Of a DNA stretch of 8,971 nucleotides, positions 1 to 6,198 are shown piece after piece (the first letter of the stretch is position 1; every line of letters starts with the position of its first letter). The notes under the pieces were generated by a model. That model saw only the letters and a list, made by a program, of their open reading frames with translations. It searched no databases and was not told where the DNA came from. The stretch comes from DASUSF01 sp036375275 (GTDB lineage Bacteria; Pseudomonadota; Alphaproteobacteria; Geminicoccales; Geminicoccaceae): positions 1 through 8,971 of the forward strand of contig DASUSF010000089.1 in NCBI GenBank assembly GCA_036375275.1, read 5' to 3'. Both the position numbers and the translations under genes were made by a program.

Positions 1-158
1 ACCAGGTCGTACTCGACCCGGTCGCCCTCGTTCAGGTTGTCGAGCCCGGCACGCTCGACGGCCGAGATGTGCACGAAAACGTCCGCAGCACCACCCTCGG
101 GCTGGATGAACCCATATCCCTTGGCGGCGTTGAACCACTTCACAGTTCCGGTATTCAA
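1..158 (-). CDS. CspA-family cold-shock protein (C-terminus cut by window edge)
   Basis: A small single-strand nucleic-acid-binding protein of the cold-shock domain family, which acts in the cytoplasm as an RNA chaperone or antiterminator. The visible 52 residues begin MNTGTVKWFN. They carry the RNP1 motif KGYGFI (residues 13-18) and the RNP2 motif VFVHI (27-31), followed by the usual SAVERAGL segment. Family members are about 65-70 residues, so roughly 15 C-terminal residues lie beyond base 1. The start is taken as TTG at 158-156: the frame upstream is open, but I see no ATG or GTG in it for at least 13 codons, the protein start then matches the family, and GAGG sits 8 bases upstream. Alphaproteobacteria usually have several csp paralogues, so I give no specific symbol. 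The family call is very secure; the exact start is less so. Confidence 0.93.
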   Translation of the reverse strand, partial: MNTGTVKWFNAAKGYGFIQPEGGAADVFVHISAVERAGLDNLNEGDRVEYDL

Positions 159-166
159 GAACTTGA

Positions 167-170
167 CCTC
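167..170 (-). promoter_or_regulatory. Ribosome binding site deciding the csp TTG start
   Basis: On the minus strand GAGG (within GAGGTCAAG) lies 8 bases before TTG at 158-156. That is good Shine-Dalgarno spacing and is the main support for a TTG initiation codon, because no in-frame ATG or GTG is available nearby. Confidence 0.6.
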
Positions 171-296
171 GAGTCTAGATGCACGCCGAGCGACATGCCG
201 CAGCGTGAGGCAGTCTCAGCGCGTCGGGAAAGCAGCAGGCGACGCCGGATAGCGAAGCAGTGACTCCCACCAGCGACGCAAAAACTGGCTGACTGA

Positions 297-325
297 TAGA
301 TAGGGCGCCGGGGCAGCCATCGCAA
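297..325 (-). promoter_or_regulatory. Candidate csp promoter (TTGCGA, 17 bp, TATCTA)
   Basis: On the minus strand, TTGCGA (325-320) is followed after 17 bases by TATCTA (302-297). The -35-like box matches the consensus at four positions, but the -10-like box is poor. If used, it would give an untranslated leader of roughly 130 bases, in keeping with the long leaders known for cold-shock genes. This is a weak call from spacing and position only. Confidence 0.25.
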
Positions 326-399
326 GACGGATCCGGGCCAGGATCGGCCGACGGCCCCGCGCGGATCGGCGGGTGACGGGATGTGGGCGGGTTGCCTGC

Positions 400-640
400 G
401 TCGGCCGTCGCTTCCCGGGCGGATCCCCTTATGATGCGGCCCCGAGGGAGCAGCGCGCCTCCATGGACCGCTCGATCTTCTGCTGCATCCGGCGGCACGG
501 CCCGCATCCGGAGATCCCGACCGCTACGCCGCCCGTGGGCCTGCTGCCGTTCCGCGAGGCGATTCTCGGGATGGCGAGGCCGGTCATCGGCGTTGCACTC
601 TCGAACTCCCGGCATTCCAGAGGGCACGGCCTGCAGGTCC
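400..640 (+). pseudogene. Decayed copy of the ABC-transporter promoter and first 59 codons
   Basis: This stretch resembles 1810-2052, the upstream region and 5' end of the intact ABC gene. The leaders share GTCGGCCGTCGCTTCC and TTATGATGCG, with a net 3-base length difference before the ATG. The copy has its own ATG at 463 followed by MDRSIF, as in the real gene. By hand comparison, 48 of the first 60 coding bases match without gaps and 52 of the next 87. Scattered ungapped codon matches continue to GLQV (628-639), against GVEV in the intact protein. The hydrophobic first membrane segment is lost (charged and proline residues replace Leu/Val), so it cannot work as the transporter N-terminus. 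The frame stays open to 831 but beyond 640 only reads the epimerase out of frame. I infer a broken duplicate whose 3' portion has been replaced by the epimerase gene. Confidence 0.8.
430..438 (+). promoter_or_regulatory. Promoter-like TATGAT box in the decayed copy
   Basis: TATGATGCG here is identical to 1841-1849 upstream of the ABC gene, while the bases on both sides have diverged. TATGAT is one base from the sigma-70 -10 consensus. I see no convincing -35 hexamer 16-18 bases upstream. If active, it would transcribe the epimerase gene through the remnant. Confidence 0.4.
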
Positions 641-1720
641 ATGATCGAAATCAAGCAGAAGGCGGCATCAGGGCGGCCCGCGCCCGCGGCCGCGGTTCCC
701 GATGCGTACCGGCCCCTCCTGGACAAGCGGGTCCTGGTGACCGGCGCGGCGGGCTTCATCGGCGGCGCCCTGTTGCGGCGGCTGGCGGGGTACGGGTGCG
801 AGGTGATAGGCACTGTCCTCCACCCGCATGAGGCCGAGGCCCTCCGCGCCCGATCCGGTGCCGCCGAGGTCCTCGATCTGGCGAGCGACGAACCCTTCGA
901 GGGGGTCCTCTGCGACGTCGACGTCGTCTTTCACGTCGCCGCCATGTTTCAGGAGACCGAGCACGGCCAAGCGATGTATCGCAAGGTCAATGCCGACGGC
1001 GCGCTCAAGCTGTGCCGGGCCGCCGCGCAGGCCGGGGTCGAGCGGTTCGTGCATTGCAGCACGGTCGGCGTGCACGGCGACGTCAAGGAGGTGCCGTGCA
1101 AGGAAACCAGCCCGTTCAACCCCATGGACGACTACCATCGGACGAAGCTCGCCGGCGAGCTCGCGATCCTGGACTTCGCCCGCACCCTCCCGCCCGACGG
1201 CATGGTGGTGACGGTCAACCGCCCGGCGATGGTCTACGGCCCCGGCGACATGCGCATGCTCAAGCTGTTCAGGTCGATCCTGAACCGCAGGTTCTACATG
1301 GTGGGTTCCGGCGAAATCCTCGCGCATCCCGGCTACATCGACGACCAGATCGACAGTCTCCTGCTGTGCGCCATCGCGCCGCGCGAGAACGTCCATCGCG
1401 AGGCCTTCAACATCGCTTCGGGTAAGCCGATCACCCTCAATCAGTTGGCCGGGACGGTCGCCGAGGCCGGCGGCGTAACACTGCCACGGATCCACGTTCC
1501 GGTATTTCCGGTGTGGCTCGCCGGCCTGCTCTGCGAACTCGCGTGCGCGCCTTTCGGGGTGCGTCCGCCCCTGTTCCGTCGCCGGGTGGGCTTCTTCACC
1601 CACAACCGCGCCTTCGACCTTTCCAAGGCGAGGTCGAGGCTCGGCTACCAGTCGCGCTGGGACCATCGCGCGGGCATCGCCGAGACGATCCGCTGGTACC
1701 GGGAGCGGAAGCTGGTCTGA
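641..1720 (+). CDS. NAD(P)-dependent epimerase/dehydratase (extended SDR)
   Basis: A 359-residue soluble Rossmann-fold oxidoreductase of the extended short-chain dehydrogenase group, the family of sugar-nucleotide epimerases/dehydratases, dihydroflavonol reductases and 3-beta-hydroxysteroid dehydrogenases. The cofactor motif TGAAGFIG is at residues 34-41. HVAA (98-101), ST at 140-141 and the catalytic YHRTK (165-169) give a complete Ser/Thr-Tyr-Lys set. NRPAMVYGPGD follows, as in the family. The start at 641 (MIEIKQ) gives a 28-residue lead before the fold. Its ribosome binding site is poor (GCAGG only 3 bases from the ATG), and longer in-frame starts would read through the transporter remnant. 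The gene begins right where that remnant ends and stops 155 bases before the ABC gene. The substrate cannot be told; a nucleotide sugar or a sterol/hopanoid-type substrate are both possible. Confidence 0.88.
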   Translation: MIEIKQKAASGRPAPAAAVPDAYRPLLDKRVLVTGAAGFIGGALLRRLAGYGCEVIGTVLHPHEAEALRARSGAAEVLDLASDEPFEGVLCDVDVVFHVAAMFQETEHGQAMYRKVNADGALKLCRAAAQAGVERFVHCSTVGVHGDVKEVPCKETSPFNPMDDYHRTKLAGELAILDFARTLPPDGMVVTVNRPAMVYGPGDMRMLKLFRSILNRRFYMVGSGEILAHPGYIDDQIDSLLLCAIAPRENVHREAFNIASGKPITLNQLAGTVAEAGGVTLPRIHVPVFPVWLAGLLCELACAPFGVRPPLFRRRVGFFTHNRAFDLSKARSRLGYQSRWDHRAGIAETIRWYRERKLV

Positions 1721-1722
1721 GC

Positions 1723-1744
1723 GCCGTCCGCCGGCGCCGACGGC
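1723..1744 (+). terminator. Hairpin after the epimerase gene (weak terminator candidate)
   Basis: GCCGTC (1723-1728) and GACGGC (1739-1744) form a perfect 6-bp inverted repeat around a 10-base GC-rich loop, two bases after the epimerase stop codon. No T-run follows, so it is not a classical intrinsic terminator. A second inverted repeat, GCCGGCC (1757-1763) with GGCCGGC (1784-1790), lies downstream. In DNA this GC-rich, either could be chance. Confidence 0.25.
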
Positions 1745-1809
1745 GGCTCCGCTCCTGCCGGCCACAGAAGCCCGGCTCGCTGCGGCCGGCCGGACGGGAC
1801 GGCGGCATC

Positions 1810-2052
1810 GTCGGCCGTCGCTTCCCCGGACAAATCCCGTTATGATGCGTTGCGAAGGGGCAGCGGCGCGACTTCATGGATCGCTCGATCTTTCGATACA
1901 TCCTGCGGCACAGCCTGCGTCCGCAGATCCTGATCCTGGTGCTGACCCTCGGGTCGTTCCCGTTCCTCTACGCGACCCTCGAGCTGCCCAAGCTGATCAT
2001 CAACGACGCGCTGTCGACCCGCGGGCTGCGCGAGATCGCGGGCGTCGAGGTC
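1810..2052 (+). repeat. Intact partner of the decayed 5' copy
   Basis: The upstream region and first 59 codons of the ABC gene, partner of 400-640 in the same orientation. The two copies flank the epimerase gene as imperfect direct repeats. Here the reading frame continues into the full transporter and the membrane segment is intact, so this is the functional copy. Confidence 0.78.
1841..1849 (+). promoter_or_regulatory. Candidate -10 box of the ABC operon
   Basis: TATGATGCG, preserved exactly in the decayed copy at 430-438. Starting 35 bases before the ATG at 1876, it would give a leader of about 20-25 bases containing GAAGGGG (1854-1860). The matching -35 region is not recognisable, so the promoter may depend on an activator or another sigma factor, or the box may be preserved for another reason. 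Confidence 0.42.
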
Positions 2053-4503
2053 GGCCAGGTCCACTACCTGTTCGTCCTGTGCGGCCTGTTCCTGGTCCTG
2101 GTCCTGATCAACGGCGCCTTCAAGTACGTGATCAACGTCTACGTCGGGATCACCGGCGAGCGGATGCTGCGGCGGCTGCGCTACGAGCTGTACTCGCGGA
2201 TCATGCGCTTCCCGCTGCCCCACTTCCGGCGGGTGTCCTCGGGCGAGCTGACGACGATGATCACCGCCGAGGTCGAGCCGCTCGGCGGCTTCATGGGCGA
2301 CGCCTTCTCCCTGCCCCTCTACCAGGGCGGCCAGCTGCTCACGATCCTCGTGTTCATGTTCGTCCAGGACCCGATCATGGGCCTCGCGGCGGTCGTGCTC
2401 TATCCGATCCAGGTCTACATCGTGCCCAAGCTGCAGCGGCAGGTGAACGCGCTCGGCAAGCAGCGGGTCCGCCAGGTGCGCCGGCTCTCGGAGCGGGTCA
2501 GCGAGACCGTCGGCGGCGTGCGCGATCTGCGCGCCAACGATGCCACGGTGTTCGAGCGGACCCGGTTCGGCCGCGAGCTCGGCGTCGTCTTCGACATCCG
2601 CTACCAGATCTATAAGAAGAAGTTCTTCATCAAGTTCTTCAACAACTTCCTGGCGCAGCTCGGCCCCTTCTTCTTCTTCTCGATCGGCGGCTACCTGGTG
2701 ATCATGGGCGATCTGACCCTCGGCGCGCTGGTCGCCGCGCTGACCGCGCACGAGAAGCTGTACGCGCCGTGGAAGGAGCTGCTCAGCTACTACCAGCTGA
2801 TGTCGGACGCGCAGATCAAGTACGAGGTGGTGGTCGCGCAGTTCGACCCGCAGCGGCTCCGCCCCGAGAACCTGCAGACCGACGATCCGGACGGCGACGT
2901 CGACTTCCGCGGCCCGCTCCGGGCGCTCAACCTCACCGTCGTCACCGACGAGAACGAGACCGTGCTCGACAGCACCGGCTTCCAGGTCGACCTGCCGGCG
3001 CGGATCGCGATCATCGGCCCGGCGGGCAGCGGCAAGGAGGAGCTCACGCTCGTCCTCGGCAACCTCCTCGAGCCCGATGCCGGCAGGATCCTGATCAACG
3101 ACCACGAGCTCCAGAAGATGTGCGAGGCGATCACCGGCCGCCGCATGACCTATGTCGGCTACCCGGCGCAGATCTTCCGCGGGACGGTCGCCGACAACCT
3201 GTTCTTCGGGCTCAAGCACCGGCCGCTCACGGCGCCCGAGCGCGACCCCGCCGCCAAGGAGGTGTTCGAGCGCGAGCGTCACGAGGCGAGGCGGTCCGGC
3301 AACCCGGACTTCGATCTCGACGCCGACTGGATCGACTACCGCGCCGCCGGGCTCGACGGGCCCGACGCCATCGCGAGCGCGGCCACGAAGGTCCTGGGCA
3401 AGGTTCATCTCGACCGGGACGTCTACCAGATGGGGCTCCGCGGCACGGTCGATCCGGACCGGCACCCCGGGCTCGCCGAGCGCGTGCTCGAGGCGCGCCG
3501 GGCGCTGCGCACGCGGCTCCAGGACCCGCGGCTCGGCCGGCTGGTCGAGACCTGGGACCCCAACCGCTACAACACCAACGCGACGCTCGCCGAAAACCTG
3601 CTGTTCGGCACGCCGATCGGCGAGGAGCTCGATCCCGAGCATCTCGCCGCCCATCCCTACGTCGTCGAGGTGATCGGCCGCTCGGGCCTCAGGCACGCCC
3701 TGCTCGATGTCGGCCTCCGACTGGCCGGGACGATGGTCGAGCTGTTCGCCGATCTGCCGCCCGACCACGAGTACTTCCGCCAGTTCAGCTTCATCAGCGC
3801 GGACGAGCTGCCCGAGTTCCGTGCCCTGGTGGGGCAGGCCGACCCGCAGCGGTTGAGCACGCTGAGCCCCGACCGGCAGGAGCGGCTGATCTCCCTCACC
3901 TTCAAGCTGATCCCCGCCCGCCACCGCCTCGGCCTGGTCGAGGAGGACCTGCAGGCGAAGCTGCTCGAGGCCCGCCACCGGTTCCGCGAGATGCTCCCGG
4001 AGGGGCTCCAGGCGGCGATCGCCTTCTTCGACCCGGACCGCTACAACGCGGCCGCCTCGCTCCAGGACAACGTGCTGTTCGGCAAGGTCGCCTACGGCCA
4101 GGCCCAGGCAGCCGAGCGGATCAGCGATCTGTTGAGCGAGGTGCTCGACGAGCTCGACCTCCACGACCGGGTGATCGAGGTCGGGCTCCAGGCCCAGACC
4201 GGGGTCGGCGGCAGCCGCCTGTCGCTCGGGCAGCGCCAGAAGCTCGCCCTTGCGCGCGCCCTGCTCAAGCGCCCGGAGGTGCTGATCCTGTACGACGCCA
4301 TCGGCCCGCTCGATCCGCACGAGCAGAGCGAGATCCGGGAGATGCTGCTGGCCGAGTTCGAGAACCGGACCCTGATCTGGGCGCTCACCCGGAGCGAGGA
4401 GGCCGAGCCGTTCGACCGCGTCCTGGTCATGCGCGGCGGGCGGATCGTCGAGCAGGGGCGCTACAATGAGCTCGGTGGCGGCACGCTGGCGGCGGCGGAA
4501 TAG
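1876..4503 (+). CDS. ABC exporter-like protein with expanded, degenerate ATPase domain
   Basis: An 875-residue inner-membrane protein, far longer than a usual half-size ABC exporter (about 580-620). Residues 1-300 form a type-1 exporter membrane domain with about six hydrophobic segments (near 18-37, 64-85, 145-163, 167-185, 258-277 and 280-300). The nucleotide-binding domain follows. Walker A is GPAGSGKE (381-388), with Glu in place of Ser/Thr. The Q-loop stretch VGYPAQIFRG has Tyr where Gln is expected. After GTVADNLFFG (436-445) about 270 extra residues intervene before the signature LSLGQ (782-786). Walker B reads VLILYDAIGPLD (802-813), aligning Tyr and Asp with the usual Asp-Glu. The switch region TLIWALTR has Thr838 in place of His. 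ATP may be bound, but normal hydrolysis is doubtful. ATG 1876 is the only reasonable start (MDRSIF is conserved in the broken copy). First gene of a four-gene operon; cargo unknown. Confidence 0.88.
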   Translation: MDRSIFRYILRHSLRPQILILVLTLGSFPFLYATLELPKLIINDALSTRGLREIAGVEVGQVHYLFVLCGLFLVLVLINGAFKYVINVYVGITGERMLRRLRYELYSRIMRFPLPHFRRVSSGELTTMITAEVEPLGGFMGDAFSLPLYQGGQLLTILVFMFVQDPIMGLAAVVLYPIQVYIVPKLQRQVNALGKQRVRQVRRLSERVSETVGGVRDLRANDATVFERTRFGRELGVVFDIRYQIYKKKFFIKFFNNFLAQLGPFFFFSIGGYLVIMGDLTLGALVAALTAHEKLYAPWKELLSYYQLMSDAQIKYEVVVAQFDPQRLRPENLQTDDPDGDVDFRGPLRALNLTVVTDENETVLDSTGFQVDLPARIAIIGPAGSGKEELTLVLGNLLEPDAGRILINDHELQKMCEAITGRRMTYVGYPAQIFRGTVADNLFFGLKHRPLTAPERDPAAKEVFERERHEARRSGNPDFDLDADWIDYRAAGLDGPDAIASAATKVLGKVHLDRDVYQMGLRGTVDPDRHPGLAERVLEARRALRTRLQDPRLGRLVETWDPNRYNTNATLAENLLFGTPIGEELDPEHLAAHPYVVEVIGRSGLRHALLDVGLRLAGTMVELFADLPPDHEYFRQFSFISADELPEFRALVGQADPQRLSTLSPDRQERLISLTFKLIPARHRLGLVEEDLQAKLLEARHRFREMLPEGLQAAIAFFDPDRYNAAASLQDNVLFGKVAYGQAQAAERISDLLSEVLDELDLHDRVIEVGLQAQTGVGGSRLSLGQRQKLALARALLKRPEVLILYDAIGPLDPHEQSEIREMLLAEFENRTLIWALTRSEEAEPFDRVLVMRGGRIVEQGRYNELGGGTLAAAE
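3181..4188 (+). repeat. Internal protein repeats in the ABC ATPase domain
   Basis: Three copies of the exporter motif that normally follows the Q-loop occur in one chain: GTVADNLFFG (residues 436-445), ATLAENLLFG (569-578) and ASLQDNVLFG (727-736). Each is followed by a DxGL-like element: DVYQMGL (515-521), LLDVGL (609-614) and VIEVGL (766-771). The last two form a clear module of about 75 residues: RVLEARRALR...WDPNRYN...LLFG...DVGL (536-614) and KLLEARHRFR...FDPDRYN...VLFG...EVGL (695-771). The offsets are nearly identical: 40 and 39 residues from LEAR to FG, then 35 and 34 to GL. I infer in-gene duplication of the helical-subdomain region. Confidence 0.75.
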
Positions 4504-4517
4504 GGCGGGAGGGGGCG

Positions 4518-5003
4518 ATGAGTCTCAGCAAGGACGTCGAAGTGCTGCGCAGCATCCCGCTGTTCGCCAAGATCGAGCCGGCCAAGCTGAAGCTGCTCGC
4601 GTTCACCAGCGAGCGGCTGAGCTTCATGTCCGGGGACGAGCTGTGCCGGCAGGGCGACGTCGGCGATGCCGCCTACATCATCCTGAACGGCGACGCGGAC
4701 GTCATGGTCAACACGCCGGCCGGCCCGGTCCGTGTGGCCAGCGTCGGTCGCAACGACATCATCGGCGAGATCGCCATCCTCTGCGACGTGCCCCGCACCG
4801 CGACCGTGGTCGCCCGCGCGGACCTCGAGACGCTCCGCATCTCCAAGGACCACTTCTTCCAGATGGTCAAGCAGTTCCCGCAGATCGGGCTCGAGGTCAT
4901 GCACGAGCTCGCCTCCCGCCTGCACCACACCACCCAGTCGCTGAGCGCCGCCAAGGCCCGGCTCAACCAGCTCGAGAAGGTCGTCGACGGCGACGCCTCG
5001 TGA
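4518..5003 (+). CDS. Stand-alone cyclic nucleotide-binding protein
   Basis: A 161-residue cytoplasmic protein made of one CRP/PKA-type cyclic-nucleotide-binding domain plus a helical tail. After LRSIPLFAKI (10-19) the beta-roll runs through DELCRQGDVGDAAYIILNG (40-58) to the phosphate-binding cassette GEIAILCDVPRTATVVA (83-99). Glu84 and Arg93, the ribose- and phosphate-contacting residues, are present. Thr94 after the Arg is the residue that favours cGMP in eukaryotic kinases and channels, but this does not settle the ligand here. There is no winged-helix DNA-binding domain, so it is not a CRP/FNR regulator; residues of about 125-158 look helical, perhaps a coiled coil. The start has an excellent GGGAGGGGG two bases before the ATG and lies 14 bases after the ABC stop. 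Its position between the transporter and a cyclase suggests it relays the cyclase product, probably to the transporter (inference). Confidence 0.93.
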   Translation: MSLSKDVEVLRSIPLFAKIEPAKLKLLAFTSERLSFMSGDELCRQGDVGDAAYIILNGDADVMVNTPAGPVRVASVGRNDIIGEIAILCDVPRTATVVARADLETLRISKDHFFQMVKQFPQIGLEVMHELASRLHHTTQSLSAAKARLNQLEKVVDGDAS

Positions 5004-5025
5004 CCCTGCAGGCGACGGATCGTTC

Positions 5026-6198
5026 ATGAGCTGGCCGCGGCATCCCGGGCCGGTCATCGACTGGCTGATCGGCGACGCGCGCACCATCACCGACGGCGCC
5101 GGCGTGCTCGCCGGCCTGGCCGCGCGCCTAGTCGAGGCCGGCCTGCCCCTCGCCCGCGCGTCGCTCCACTTCCGGCCCCTGCACCCTCAGCTCTACGGCA
5201 TGGGCTTCTACTGGCGGCGAGGCGCGGCGGGCATAGAGACTACCCGCGCCGAGCACGGCGTCGAGCAGACGAACACCTTCCTGGACAGCCCGATGCGCGC
5301 CCTGATCGAGGGCGCGGCCGCGGTCCGTCAGCGACTCGACCTGCCGGACGCCGACCTCCCGGCGCCGCTGTTCGAGGAGCTCCGCGCGCAGGGCCTGAGC
5401 GACTACGTGGCGCTCCCGATCCGCTTCGGCGACGGCAGGATCCAGGGCACCACCTGGGCAGCCGACCGCCCGGGCGGCTTCAGCACCGCCGAGCTCGACC
5501 GGATCGAGGACCTGCTGCCGCTCTACGGGCTGCTCCTCGAGGCGTGCTTCGCGCGGACGTCGGCCGCCATCCTGCTCGACACCTACGTCGGCCACAACGC
5601 GGGCGAGCGCATCCTCAGCGGCCAGATCCGGCGCGGCCTCGGCGAGACCGTCCGGGCCGCGATCTGGTTCTGCGACCTGCGCGGGTTCACCGCGCTCAGC
5701 GAGCACGTGCCGCGCGACGCCCTGCTCCGGCTGCTCAACGACTACTTCGACGTTATGGCCGGCGCCGTCGAGTCGCACGGCGGCGAGATCCTGAAGTTCA
5801 TGGGCGACGGCATGCTCGCGATGTTCCCGCTCCAGACCGACGCGGCCTGCTGGCGGGCGGTGCAGGCGGCGATCGAGGCGCGGGCCGGCATGGCGGAGCT
5901 GAACCGCCGCCGTGCCGCGGCAGGCGAGGCGCCGCTCGGCTTCGGCATCGCGCTCCACGCCGGCGAGGTCATGTACGGCAACATCGGCTCGCGCGCCCGG
6001 CTCGACTTCACGGTGCTCGGTCCTGCGGTCAACCTCACGGCGCGGATCGAAGGGCTGTCGCGCACGCTCGGCCACGACGTCCTGGTCTCGGACCGCTTCG
6101 CCGGGTACTGCGCCAGCAGCTTCCGCCCGCTCGGCCGGCACCGCCTGCCCGGGATCGACCGCGAGGTCGAGCTGTTCACCCTCAAAGATCAGGAATGA
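5026..6198 (+). CDS. Class III adenylate/guanylate cyclase
   Basis: A 390-residue cyclase that makes a cyclic nucleotide from the NTP. The C-terminal catalytic domain (about 205-385) has both metal-binding Asp residues (Asp217 in FCDLRGFT; Asp261 in KFMGDG) and the transition-state pair Asn336 and Arg340 in VNLTARIE. At the substrate-choosing positions it has Lys257 (adenylate-cyclase type; guanylate cyclases have Glu) and Thr329 where many enzymes have Asp, the pattern of class IIIb, some members of which respond to bicarbonate. So cAMP is the likelier product, and the enzyme should be active. Residues 1-190 form a soluble sensor-like region with no membrane segment; it is perhaps GAF-like, but I see no diagnostic motif. 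The gene starts 22 bases after the binding-protein gene and overlaps the next gene by four bases, so co-expression is nearly certain. Confidence 0.94.
   Translation: MSWPRHPGPVIDWLIGDARTITDGAGVLAGLAARLVEAGLPLARASLHFRPLHPQLYGMGFYWRRGAAGIETTRAEHGVEQTNTFLDSPMRALIEGAAAVRQRLDLPDADLPAPLFEELRAQGLSDYVALPIRFGDGRIQGTTWAADRPGGFSTAELDRIEDLLPLYGLLLEACFARTSAAILLDTYVGHNAGERILSGQIRRGLGETVRAAIWFCDLRGFTALSEHVPRDALLRLLNDYFDVMAGAVESHGGEILKFMGDGMLAMFPLQTDAACWRAVQAAIEARAGMAELNRRRAAAGEAPLGFGIALHAGEVMYGNIGSRARLDFTVLGPAVNLTARIEGLSRTLGHDVLVSDRFAGYCASSFRPLGRHRLPGIDREVELFTLKDQE

Larger units (their letters stand above)
159..399. other. Intergenic stretch, no gene seen
   Basis: This is the leader and promoter side of the cold-shock gene. 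It contains the csp ribosome binding site and a weak promoter candidate. Open frames here run through without a recognisable protein and overlap each other on both strands, as expected from high GC. I see no RNA gene, array or mobile-element end. The stretch changes character near 400, where similarity to the region upstream of the ABC gene begins. Confidence 0.6.

Noticed and set aside
383..640. N-terminal extension of the epimerase from the start at 383
   Set aside because: The added residues have no SDR similarity, and the DNA is explained by the decayed ABC 5' copy in a different frame. The start at 641 fits the family.
463..831. Open frame from the relic ATG as a small functional protein
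   Set aside because: After codon 59 it only reads the epimerase gene out of frame (Arg/Gly/Ala-rich), and the membrane segment of the parent is destroyed. Translation cannot be excluded, but nothing supports a function.
668..1765. Minus-strand open frame of 365 codons opposite the epimerase gene
   Set aside because: It lies entirely antisense to a gene with complete SDR motifs, has low-complexity composition and no recognisable family.
1723..1790. Intrinsic terminator after the epimerase gene
   Set aside because: Short GC-rich inverted repeats are present, but no T-run follows. It is kept only as a low-confidence feature and is not argued as a finding.
400..2052. Epimerase gene plus flanking direct repeats as a mobile element
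   Set aside because: The repeats are diverged gene 5' ends, not terminal inverted repeats or target-site duplications, and there is no transposase or integrase.
1840..4320. Very long minus-strand open frame (826 codons) opposite the ABC gene
   Set aside because: The translation is biased to Leu, Glu, Asp, Arg and Val with no domain or motif, and it mirrors the codon-position GC bias of the real plus-strand gene. It is a GC shadow.
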